Origin: Ruminococcaceae bacterium UBA6842
GTDB taxonomy: Bacteria > Bacillota > Clostridia > Oscillospirales > Acutalibacteraceae
Reading direction: 5' to 3'
DNA: 14,649 bases
Assembly: GCA_002451855.1 (NCBI GenBank)
Contig: DKDS01000098.1
Location: 800-15,448 of the forward strand
This document shows, one piece after another, positions 6,880-13,130 of this stretch; the first letter of the stretch is position 1, and each line of letters begins with the position of its first letter. Both the position numbers and the translations under genes were made by a program. A model generated the notes under the pieces. It was not told the DNA's origin, did not search any database, and worked only from the letters and a program-made list of their open reading frames with translations.

Positions 6880-9800
6880 TTGACGGAGCCTCCCCCATTC
6901 TTTCAAATACTTCCTCGTTCTTTAAATCCGGCACACGCTCGCACGGCGCGCCCTCTCTGCCGCAAACCGCGGAATAATCACAGTATTTACAGGCAGGCGA
7001 ATCCCTGCCGTCAAGCGGAGAAGCGGCTATGTCTCCGCTCGCAATTCCGTTTCCGGTCTCACGCATAAGCTTTTCTATGTAATTGAATATGCTTGAAAAA
7101 TCCTTATCCGAAATAAAGGAGGTACACCGGCGGCTGACTGTGCCGTCCTTGTTAAGCTTTAGCATCGGCACAAACTCGCCCGACATATTTCTATCCATTG
7201 CGGATACAATTTCGGTATCGTTTCTTATAAGCCCGTTCATAGCCATTCCCGTGTCGTTAATATCCCGTTTTGACGGCATATAAAGTATTCCCGCCGCTTT
7301 CCCGTCGTCAAGTCCGCCGTTTCTTACAGCGGCGTATAGGTAGATAAGCATTTGCAGATTAAGACCGAACAGTACATCGGGCAGCTTGAATTTACGGCTT
7401 CCCGTTTTATAATCTATAACACGGATATAACCGTTGTATTCATCCACTCTGTCAATACTGCCCGTGAGGGTTATATTCCCCCCGTCATACGGCATTTTAA
7501 GCGCCGGAATATCAGCGTCCTTACCGCCTATTTTTAGCTCACAGCTGACAGGCTCGAATTCACTTTGGGCAAATTCCCTTGCGAGCTGCTTTACAACCTC
7601 TTTAAGCGAACGGGAAATTCTTGAAACCAAAAATTTCCCTCTTTGCGTCTCGACGCTTCGGTAGCCCGCAACACCGTCAAGGTATTCGTTTATGTACTCG
7701 TCCACAAGTCTGTCAAGCTCGTCCCCGTCAAGGTGTGATAGGCTCTTTTTATACTTCCCGACAAGCTTTTCAAGCACGAAATGGACGATAGTTCCTCTTT
7801 GAAGCACATCAAATTCCGCCGGCTGCAGCTTTTTGGCACCGATACCGTATTTGCAGAAAAAATAAAACCGACATCTTCTGTATGTATCGAATTTTGAAGC
7901 GGACATACCTATTTCCCTGCCGTAAAGCTCAGCGGCAGTATCCGCTGTTACAGAGAAGGGCTTGCCCGATAACCTGTCCTCAAGATACTCCGCCTTTTTG
8001 ATATAATCGGCAGTAAACGCCGCTTTTAAGGTGGCGGCATCGCCGCCGTAAATTCCTCTGCGGCAGTAGGCTGAATATGCGCTTTCGGCGGTTTCGGGCA
8101 AATTGTCCGTGCCGAGTTTCTCCTGCGGTTCCGTAACCGTTTTGCAGGGAATATTCTCGGTGATTTCACCTACAAAGGCAGAGGGTTCTGATTTCTCACC
8201 CGTTAATCCCCCCGAAGAATAGGAAATATACAGCCTGTCCGACGGACAGCAAAGATTGCAGTAAACAAGATAATCCTCGTCAGTCATAGCGTCTGCCGAG
8301 CCGTCCGATATTTCAATGCCCGATTCTATAAGCTTAGCCCGTTCATTGCCTGAAAAAACGCCTGCGGCGGTTACCGTTTTCGGGAAAACGCCCTGATTTG
8401 CGCCTAATATGAAAGCCACCTTAGGCCTTGACGGGCGTATTCTGTCCGCCGAGCCGAATGTAACCTCATCAAGCGTCCTCGGCACAGTACCGACGCTGTC
8501 AAACGAAACCGCAAGCTTTAGCGCCTCGCAAAAATCGCTTTTTTTAAGGCTTGCCTCCCCAAAGCATGTAACGGTACTGTCAAGCAGTTTCATAAATTTA
8601 TCATAGGATTGCTTTAATGCGTCGCCCGACCATTCATTGCCGCCGTCGGCATATTCGCGCGCGGTCAGGGCAAGCTTTTCGGGGGCGTCGCATTCAAACA
8701 AAAGCTCTACGCACGCCCTCGCCATATCGGCGGCTGTACCCTTAAAATCGGATATGAATTTTTCAAGGGGCTTCCACGCTTTTATCCGTAATTCGTTGAT
8801 TTTTTTAAGGGTATCCGCATCCGTATCGGACTGCTCTTCGGAAACAAAGCCTTTTGGGTTCATATCCCATTCGTTTCCCCACATATCGCCGCTTATACCC
8901 CAAAGCGCCGTATAGTTTTCGAGAACGGAAATTTCCTCTTTGGAAAGAGTGCCCAGCCCCGTTTTATTAAAGCGCAGTATTGCGTCTGTTGTAGGGTCGA
9001 GCGCCGTCTCCGCCGCGGCGCTTACCGCCGCCGACACGGGAAAAGACGCCAGCGGAATACGCCTGTCCGCAAAGCACGGTATGCCGTTTTGAGCGCAAAC
9101 GGATAAAACCGCGGTTTCGTACTGCTCGGCATCTCTTGCGATTATTACAAAATCACGGTAACGGATGCCGTTTTCACGCACAAGCCGCCTTATGGTACGC
9201 GCGGCAAATTCGGCCTCATCAAACATAAGCGAAGCCGCGCAAACCGTTATTCCCTCCCCGTCCGACAAAACGGGTTCGCCGCCCGCAATAAGGCGTTCGA
9301 GTGCGGAAAGCGATTTTGAATTATATCGGCTTTCGCCGAGAAAAATCGGCTTCGCTTCCTCTACCCCGAACCTTTTTGCGGATTTTCTTATTCTTTCCTC
9401 CGCTTTTCTGATATTGGAAAAGATATTAAATTCCTTTTGAAGTCTTATATCATCGGTCAAAGCGACTGTAACATCGTCCGCCTGAGCCAGAATACGGTCG
9501 ATAATTTTAAACTGCTGACCCGTAAAGCCCTTGAACGACTCTATGTATACTGTTTTATTTCGGAAATACTTGAATTGCTCAAGCTGTCTGTACAGCTTTG
9601 TAAGTGCGTCGGCGGGGTCGATAAATTTTTCGCCCGTCAGCGTATCGTAGGTCTCGTAAATAAGCGCCGTATCGTTAAGCTTTGCCGAAAGCTTTTCGCT
9701 GCCGACCGAGAGTGCGGCGTTCCTTATATCCTGCGGTGTAACGGAATTTATCTTAAATTCACCCACCGTGTCAAGCATAGTCTTTGCAAAAGCAACCGAA

Positions 9801-10132
9801 CGGCAGTAGCCCGACCAAAGCTTCAAGTCATTTTCAACCGCGGAAAGCGCCCTGTTCATAAAAATAACCTTGTCGCCGTCGTTAAGTGTTCTGCCCGCAA
9901 TACCGCCCGTGTTACGACCGATCTCGTCGCAGAGCCTTGAAAAGCTCATTACGCTGACGCTCCTTGCCGCCCTGTCGCCGAGCGTTTTAAGCACCGAGCG
10001 TTCGCTTTCAAAAGAAAATTGCTCGGGGACAAGCAAAACCGCCTGTCTGCCGTTTTGCGCGTCTTCTTTAATCATTTGCATAACGGTATGGGTCTTACCC
10101 GAAGCCGGCAACCCGAAAATAAATTTAAGCAT
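6857..10132 (-). CDS. addB: AddB, iron-sulfur nuclease subunit of AddAB
   Basis: The 1091-residue AddB partner of AddA, first gene of the addBA operon. It has Walker A GLPASGKT at 7-14. The C-terminal nuclease shows GSIDRVD (D near 894), VIDYKTG (D and K near 907-909) and LNLQMLIYLYA. The four cysteines of the AddB iron-sulfur cluster are present: one in YRRCRF (C754) and a CX2CX5C group at C1048, C1051 and C1057 that staples the nuclease domain. An intact Fe-S set and nuclease argue for an active subunit. In this family AddB is a degenerate helicase that recognises the Chi-like sequence. The ATG at 10132 with GGGGTG upstream is preferred to an adjacent TTG at 10135. Confidence 0.95.
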   Translation of the reverse strand: MLKFIFGLPASGKTHTVMQMIKEDAQNGRQAVLLVPEQFSFESERSVLKTLGDRAARSVSVMSFSRLCDEIGRNTGGIAGRTLNDGDKVIFMNRALSAVENDLKLWSGYCRSVAFAKTMLDTVGEFKINSVTPQDIRNAALSVGSEKLSAKLNDTALIYETYDTLTGEKFIDPADALTKLYRQLEQFKYFRNKTVYIESFKGFTGQQFKIIDRILAQADDVTVALTDDIRLQKEFNIFSNIRKAEERIRKSAKRFGVEEAKPIFLGESRYNSKSLSALERLIAGGEPVLSDGEGITVCAASLMFDEAEFAARTIRRLVRENGIRYRDFVIIARDAEQYETAVLSVCAQNGIPCFADRRIPLASFPVSAAVSAAAETALDPTTDAILRFNKTGLGTLSKEEISVLENYTALWGISGDMWGNEWDMNPKGFVSEEQSDTDADTLKKINELRIKAWKPLEKFISDFKGTAADMARACVELLFECDAPEKLALTAREYADGGNEWSGDALKQSYDKFMKLLDSTVTCFGEASLKKSDFCEALKLAVSFDSVGTVPRTLDEVTFGSADRIRPSRPKVAFILGANQGVFPKTVTAAGVFSGNERAKLIESGIEISDGSADAMTDEDYLVYCNLCCPSDRLYISYSSGGLTGEKSEPSAFVGEITENIPCKTVTEPQEKLGTDNLPETAESAYSAYCRRGIYGGDAATLKAAFTADYIKKAEYLEDRLSGKPFSVTADTAAELYGREIGMSASKFDTYRRCRFYFFCKYGIGAKKLQPAEFDVLQRGTIVHFVLEKLVGKYKKSLSHLDGDELDRLVDEYINEYLDGVAGYRSVETQRGKFLVSRISRSLKEVVKQLAREFAQSEFEPVSCELKIGGKDADIPALKMPYDGGNITLTGSIDRVDEYNGYIRVIDYKTGSRKFKLPDVLFGLNLQMLIYLYAAVRNGGLDDGKAAGILYMPSKRDINDTGMAMNGLIRNDTEIVSAMDRNMSGEFVPMLKLNKDGTVSRRCTSFISDKDFSSIFNYIEKLMRETGNGIASGDIAASPLDGRDSPACKYCDYSAVCGREGAPCERVPDLKNEEVFERMGEAPSNGIQTDK

Positions 10133-10153
10133 CAAAACACCCCGCTTAAATTT

Positions 10154-10162
10154 ATTTTATCA
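10154..10162 (-). promoter_or_regulatory. extended -10 promoter candidate for addBA
   Basis: On the minus strand TGATAAAAT (10162-10154) is an extended -10 (TGnTAAAAT). No good -35 is present. The predicted start near 10147 leaves a 15-nt leader carrying the addB ribosome-binding site. Confidence 0.45.
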
Positions 10163-10190
10163 CATTCGGCAGCCTTTTACGAGGATTTTT

Positions 10191-10454
10191 TTATTTAAAA
10201 ATTATAGGCATAACAACAATGCCTATTACAGCCGGTACCCCGAATACCGCCGCACCCGATACCGTCCATTCGTTTATCGGAATATTAACGCCCGTATACC
10301 GCGCGGTCAAATCAATTATTGCCGTAACAGCGGCGCTTGCGAGAAAATTTATAAAAAGCGCTTTGATCGGTTTATGCGTTCTTACAGCGCAAATTAAAAC
10401 CGCAAGCGCGCCGACAGACAGTATTGCTATTCCCCCGTATTTGATAAGCTCCAT
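10191..10454 (-). CDS. bofA: BofA-like pro-sigma-K processing inhibitor family protein
   Basis: An 87-residue membrane protein with two hydrophobic segments near the N-terminus (about 5-23 and 31-47) and a hydrophobic C-terminus. It carries the BofA family pattern ALFINFLAS, then a NIPINEWTVSG segment, then FGVPAVIGIVV. In Bacillus, BofA sits in the outer forespore membrane with SpoIVFA and holds the SpoIVFB protease inactive until pro-sigma-K is to be cleaved. In Clostridia BofA is often kept even where that checkpoint differs, so the exact role here is inferred. The ATG at 10454 has GGGATG about 8 nt upstream; the frame stays open further upstream but that part is not protein-like. It is read in the same direction as addBA, with a separate promoter candidate for addB. 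Its presence implies sporulation. Confidence 0.82.
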   Translation of the reverse strand: MELIKYGGIAILSVGALAVLICAVRTHKPIKALFINFLASAAVTAIIDLTARYTGVNIPINEWTVSGAAVFGVPAVIGIVVMPIIFK

Positions 10455-10502
10455 TGTATCACATCCCGTTTTAATACTATGAAGCCGTCCCGTTTTTAAT
10501 GA

Positions 10503-10541
10503 CAAAAGCCGCCCTGAGCTTTTTACTGCTTCGGACGGCTG
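10503..10541 (-). terminator. weak intrinsic terminator upstream of bofA
   Basis: On the minus strand AGCCGTCC (10540-10533) pairs with GGGCGGCT (10514-10507), including one G-U pair, followed by a short TTTT. It could insulate bofA from the upstream A/B cassette. Confidence 0.5.
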
Positions 10542-10564
10542 ATATATAATCGCGTAAAAAATAA

Positions 10565-10599
10565 AAAACGGCAAGCATCTTTAGATACTTACCGTTTTT
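10565..10599 (-). terminator. hairpin H1, terminator of cassette 1
   Basis: A 16-bp stem with a 2-nt nominal loop (arms about 10565-10580 and 10583-10598). Read on the minus strand its two imperfect positions become G-U pairs, and it is followed by T6-A-T6. It is one of three related copies (see 11707-11740 and 12862-12891). Confidence 0.75.
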
Positions 10600-10609
10600 G
10601 TCAAGAGAC

Positions 10610-10638
10610 TACAAAAAAGATGTGAAAACTTTTTTGTA
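10610..10638. repeat. second hairpin in the 3' region of cassette 1
   Basis: A perfect 10-bp inverted repeat TACAAAAAAG / CTTTTTTGTA with a 9-nt loop. It recurs in cassette 2 at 11753-11781 with one G-T position. The A-run/T-run arms resemble a bidirectional terminator. Confidence 0.6.
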
Positions 10639-10699
10639 AGGATTTGAACGCCTATCTAAATATGTGATTGTAATAAAATAAATTTAAATATACAAAATT

Positions 10700-10948
10700 T
10701 TAATCACCGAATTCAGCTTTTATTTTTTCGTTAACTCTTGCGTCCATTTTAGGAATAAGCTTTAAATCTTTTTCGTTAATTGAGATTTCTGCAATATCTT
10801 CTTTTTCACCGTATTGCGGGAAATTAACAAGCCATGTTCCGTTTGAATTATTTTCAAGACATATCCAACCTTGCATTCCTTTGTGAACTCCGTCTTTAAC
10901 ATACTTTTCTTTTTCAACAATCACTTCTACACAATCCATCATTTTCAT
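10700..10948 (-). CDS. gene B1, small DUF4926-like protein, candidate immunity protein
   Basis: An 82-residue acidic soluble protein. The pattern DCVEVIVEKEKYVKDGVHKGMQGW..., an internal NGTWLVNF and the closing SINEKDLKLI resemble small SH3-like proteins of the DUF4926 type, in which a KxGxxG turn follows the first strands. This is recognition by eye, not a profile hit. The ATG lies one base after the stop of gene A1, with AGGAGG at 8-nt spacing inside the last codons of A1, so the two are translationally coupled. A toxin-like gene followed directly by a small acidic gene, both duplicated together, suggests an immunity role. It is roughly 60% identical to B2 (11849-12097) with no gaps. AT-rich compared with addAB. 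Confidence 0.8.
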   Translation of the reverse strand: MKMMDCVEVIVEKEKYVKDGVHKGMQGWICLENNSNGTWLVNFPQYGEKEDIAEISINEKDLKLIPKMDARVNEKIKAEFGD

Positions 10949-10949
10949 T

Positions 10950-11489
10950 TTATTTACCTCCTAAAGGTGTAATTAATTGAATGTGACCGTTCGGAAAAAC
11001 CATCCATCCGGTTATAAAAGATACTTTGCTCCCGATATCTTTTCGTGCAATTTCTATTCGAATACTTATTCTTTGCCCCTTATCATTAAGTTTGCCCAAT
11101 TCATAATTGCCGCTAATATATTTTTCTAACGCCTGTTTTTCAATTTCGGATTTCAGATATTTAGCGTCTTCAACCGAATATCCCCATAATTTAAATAGTT
11201 TATCCTTACCATGACCATATTCACCCTTGGTATCAAATAGATATGGATCGAATTTACTATAAGCGCTATCGGACGAACCTTTGGTTAATACATCATTATA
11301 TGGTATATCTTCCAAGATACAATGACAAAATGGATGGTGTGGCCATTTGGGTGTTTTTTCTTTTAAAAACCAACAGCCATCAATTATCAGACATTCCGGA
11401 CAATGATTATCGCTTAAATTGCGATGTATCCATTTTTTCCATTGCGGTGCCGTCGGTGTTTTCTCACCCCACACTCCGGCAGAAAACAA
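10950..11489 (-). CDS. gene A1, orphan toxin-tip-like protein (Mu F-type zinc motif plus DUF6883-like domain)
   Basis: A 179-codon frame. Residues 28-57 carry C30-P-E-C33, C39, and HHPFCHC (H51, H52, C55, H56, C57), matching the CxxC...HPxCxC metal-type motif that ends phage Mu F/SPP1 gp7 head-morphogenesis domains. Residues 75-179 (KFDPYLF, KDKLFKLWGY, GQRISIRIEI, SFITGWMVFPNG, TPLGGK) resemble the DUF6883 layout found in polymorphic toxins. No catalytic residues can be assigned with confidence. The start is uncertain: the only in-frame start before the conserved part is TTG at 11489, with no ribosome-binding site near it. The good AAAGGAG at 11519-11525 lies 29 nt upstream and an ATG at 11494 is in another frame. 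It may be a 5'-truncated cassette rather than a free-standing gene. Gene B1 follows. Confidence 0.65.
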   Translation of the reverse strand: MFSAGVWGEKTPTAPQWKKWIHRNLSDNHCPECLIIDGCWFLKEKTPKWPHHPFCHCILEDIPYNDVLTKGSSDSAYSKFDPYLFDTKGEYGHGKDKLFKLWGYSVEDAKYLKSEIEKQALEKYISGNYELGKLNDKGQRISIRIEIARKDIGSKVSFITGWMVFPNGHIQLITPLGGK

Positions 11490-11698
11490 TTCATTTAAAA
11501 AGCTTGCTTTTTATAATACTCCTTTCCTTTTAGCTTTTCAAGAGTATTATACATAAAACAAAACCGACATTCACCGACATCTTTTTGAAATGTTATAATG
11601 TTTTAAATTAGCTGATATAAATAAATTCAAATATAAAGAAGTGAATAAAAAAACAGTCATATTTGAAAATGAATTTAGAGCGGCGGTAAAATTACAGC
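11389..11698 (-). repeat. near-identical 5' block, copy 1
   Basis: About 310 bp covering the first 34 codons of gene A1 and about 210 bp upstream. It matches 12538-12848 with three substitutions and one single-base indel by direct comparison. Outside it, towards gene B, similarity drops sharply. The upstream part (11490-11706) has no gene and holds the promoter and operator-like repeats. Confidence 0.9.
11512..11580 (-). promoter_or_regulatory. promoter with operator-like dyad and direct repeats, cassette 1
   Basis: On the minus strand a TATAAT -10 sits at 11551-11546 with no good -35. It overlaps one arm of a 10-bp inverted repeat (11512-11521 / 11542-11551). Two direct copies of ACCGACAT (plus strand, 11563-11570 and 11573-11580) repeat with a 10-bp period across the -35 area. 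The predicted start near 11539 is followed by AAAGGAG at 11525-11519. This arrangement suggests control by a DNA-binding protein. Confidence 0.55.
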
Positions 11699-11706
11699 GA
11701 AGAAAA

Positions 11707-11740
11707 AAATCGGCAAGCGTCTTACGGTGCTTGTCGATTT
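11707..11740. terminator. hairpin H2 between cassettes 1 and 2, terminator of cassette 2
   Basis: A 13-bp stem (11707-11719 / 11728-11740) around the loop TCTTACGG. The minus strand downstream has a T7 run. The stem has two G-T positions read on the plus strand (A-C on the minus). It is the second member of the three-copy H family. Confidence 0.65.
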
Positions 11741-11752
11741 ATGTAGGAAAAC

Positions 11753-11781
11753 TACAAAAAAGATGTGAGAATTTTTTTGTA
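11753..11781. repeat. second hairpin in the 3' region of cassette 2
   Basis: Inverted repeat TACAAAAAAG (11753-11762) / TTTTTTTGTA (11772-11781), the counterpart of 10610-10638, with a single G-T position at the loop end. Confidence 0.6.
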
Positions 11782-11848
11782 AGAATTTGAACGCCTACCT
11801 ATGTTATAATATATGATTGTAATAAAATAAATTTAAATACACAAAATT

Positions 11849-12097
11849 TCAATCACCGAATTCAGCCTTTATTCGCTCATTTTCAATGACATACATAATC
11901 GGCACAACTTCCATATCATCCTCATGTATCGAAATCGTTGCAATATCATCCTTCTCTCCGCATTGAGGAAAATTAACAGACCAGTAACCGTCATAGCAAT
12001 CATTCAGGCATATCCAACCGTACATACCTTTGTGAACGCCCTCTTTAGCGTATTTGTCCTTTTCAACCGTAACACGCACGGTATCCATTTCTTTCAT
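11849..12097 (-). CDS. gene B2, small DUF4926-like protein, candidate immunity protein
   Basis: An 82-residue acidic paralogue of B1, same length without gaps, roughly 60% identical. The conserved stretches are GVHKGM-GWICL, VNFPQ-GEK-DIA-ISI and the end IKAEFGD; the middle (NDCYDGYW in place of ENNSNGTW) and residues 68-73 differ most. Differences concentrated in a pair with a diverging toxin-like partner would fit specificity change. Its ATG lies one base after the A2 stop, with GGAGG inside the last A2 codons. The hairpins at 11753-11781 and 11707-11740 follow. No function is established for it. Confidence 0.8.
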   Translation of the reverse strand: MKEMDTVRVTVEKDKYAKEGVHKGMYGWICLNDCYDGYWSVNFPQCGEKDDIATISIHEDDMEVVPIMYVIENERIKAEFGD

Positions 12098-12098
12098 A

Positions 12099-12638
12099 TC
12101 ATTTACCTCCGTAAGGTGTTGCTAATTGTATTTTTCCATTTGGATAAACCATCCAACTGGTAACAAAGCTCACATTACTTGACTGATTTTTTCTTGGTAT
12201 TTCAACGCGAATACTTATTCTCTGACCGTTATAATCTAATTTACCTAAAGTATATTCACCGTTAACATACTTTTCCAACCCTTGTTTTTCAATTTCTGTT
12301 TGTAACCACTTTGCATCAACAACAGTATACCCCCAACTGTTAAATAGCTTTTCTTTTTTGTGTGGGTATTTGCTCTCGGGATTAAATAAATATGGGTCGA
12401 ATTTGCTGTATGCGCTAACGGCTCTACACTTAGTTAAAACATCGTTATACGGTATATCTTCTAAGACGCAATGACAAAACGGGTGGTGCGGCCAACTCGG
12501 AGCATTTGTTCTTAAAAACCAACATTCATGCAATTTTAGACATTCCGGACAATGATTATCGCTTAAATTGCGATGTATCCATTTTTTCCATTGCGGTGCC
12601 GTCGGTGTTTTCTCACCCCACACTCCGGCAGAAAACAA
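12099..12638 (-). CDS. gene A2, orphan toxin-tip-like protein, paralogue of A1
   Basis: A 179-codon frame that aligns with A1 without gaps. The first 34 residues are identical; the rest is roughly 60-65% identical. It keeps C30, C33, C39 and HHPFCHC at 51-57, and the C-terminal segments KFDPYLF, KEKLFNSWGY, GQRISIRVEI, SFVTSWMVYPNG and TPYGGK. Variable patches are 35-38, 43-48, 71-74 and 86-102. The same start problem applies as for A1: TTG at 12638 without a nearby ribosome-binding site, and an out-of-frame ATG 5 bp upstream. It is first in its cassette, with B2 coupled behind it. It may be an expressed toxin, a silent donor cassette, or a remnant. Confidence 0.65.
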   Translation of the reverse strand: MFSAGVWGEKTPTAPQWKKWIHRNLSDNHCPECLKLHECWFLRTNAPSWPHHPFCHCVLEDIPYNDVLTKCRAVSAYSKFDPYLFNPESKYPHKKEKLFNSWGYTVVDAKWLQTEIEKQGLEKYVNGEYTLGKLDYNGQRISIRVEIPRKNQSSNVSFVTSWMVYPNGKIQLATPYGGK

Positions 12639-12848
12639 TTCATTTAAAAAGCTTACTTTTTATAATACTCCTTTCCTTTTAGCTTTTCAAGAGTATTATA
12701 CATAAAACCAAACCGACATTCACCGACATCTTCTTGAAATGTTATAATGTTTTAAATTAGCTGATATAAATAAATTCAAATATAAAGAAGTGAATAAAAA
12801 AAACAGTCATATTTGAAAATGAATTTAGAGCGGCGGTAAAATTACAGC
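12538..12848 (-). repeat. near-identical 5' block, copy 2
   Basis: Partner of 11389-11698 at an offset of 1149-1150 bp. It spans codons 1-34 of gene A2 and all of the upstream region to the edge of the tRNA-Leu terminator hairpin. The part 12639-12861 contains no gene. Confidence 0.9.
12661..12729 (-). promoter_or_regulatory. promoter with operator-like dyad and direct repeats, cassette 2
   Basis: Same layout as cassette 1: -10 TATAAT on the minus strand at 12700-12695, inverted repeat 12661-12670 / 12691-12700, direct ACCGACAT repeats at 12712-12719 and 12722-12729. Confidence 0.55.
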
Positions 12849-12861
12849 AAAAAAATAAAAA

Positions 12862-12891
12862 AACGGCAAGCATCTTACGGTGCTTACCGTT
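12862..12891 (-). terminator. hairpin H3, terminator of tRNA-Leu
   Basis: An 11-bp stem (12862-12872 / 12881-12891) with one G-U pair on the minus strand, loop CCGTAAGA, followed by T7-A-T7 on the minus strand. It begins 2 nt after the encoded CCA. It is the third copy of the H hairpin; the two others end the downstream cassettes. Confidence 0.85.
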
Positions 12892-12893
12892 TT

Positions 12894-12980
12894 TGGTGCC
12901 GCTGGCCGGACTTGAACCGGCACGGTATCGCTACCGAGGGATTTTAAGTCCCTTGTGTCTGCCTATTCCACCACAGCGGC
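12894..12980 (-). tRNA. tRNA-Leu(UAA)
   Basis: An 87-nt gene including an encoded CCA. The acceptor strands are GCCGCTG (12980-12974) and CAGCGGC followed by A and CCA. The anticodon stem AGGGA/TCCCT closes the loop CTTAAAA with anticodon TAA. The long variable arm (CGGTAGCGATACCG) is typical of class II tRNAs, and GGTTCAAGTCC forms the T-arm. It reads leucine UUA and UUG codons. Its promoter lies at 13018-12990 and its terminator is H3. tRNA genes of this kind are common insertion sites, and the A/B cassettes lie directly behind its 3' end. Confidence 0.97.
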
Positions 12981-12989
12981 ATATCATAA

Positions 12990-13018
12990 ATGATATTATA
13001 TTAATGCCGTTTTGTCAA
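12990..13018 (-). promoter_or_regulatory. tRNA-Leu promoter
   Basis: On the minus strand -35 TTGACA (13018-13013) and -10 TATCAT (12995-12990) are 17 bp apart. The predicted start, near 12983, is a few bases before the mature 5' end. Confidence 0.75.
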
Positions 13019-13057
13019 GATTTTTTTGCAAAAATCGCTTGTCTGCACATATATTAA

Positions 13058-13086
13058 TTGCTTTTGCGGCAGACTTGTGTTATTAT
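13058..13086 (+). promoter_or_regulatory. promoter of the flippase gene
   Basis: TTGCTT (13058-13063), 17 bp, then an extended -10 TGTTATTAT ending at 13086. The predicted start near 13093 leaves a leader of about 38 nt. Confidence 0.65.
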
Positions 13087-13130
13087 ATATGTGTTTTTTG
13101 ATTAAAAGACGGAAAGGAAACCGCTTTTAT

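Noticed and set aside
10641..10660. T-loop-like GTTCAAATC on the minus strand in the 3' region of cassette 1
   Set aside because: The flanks do not pair as a T-stem and the copy in cassette 2 does not keep the pairing, so it is not a tRNA fragment.
10560..12900. Integrase or transposon borders for the A/B array
   Set aside because: No recombinase or transposase gene, no terminal inverted repeats, and no copy of the tRNA-Leu 3' end at the distal edge near 10560, so a standard tRNA-integrated island is not shown.
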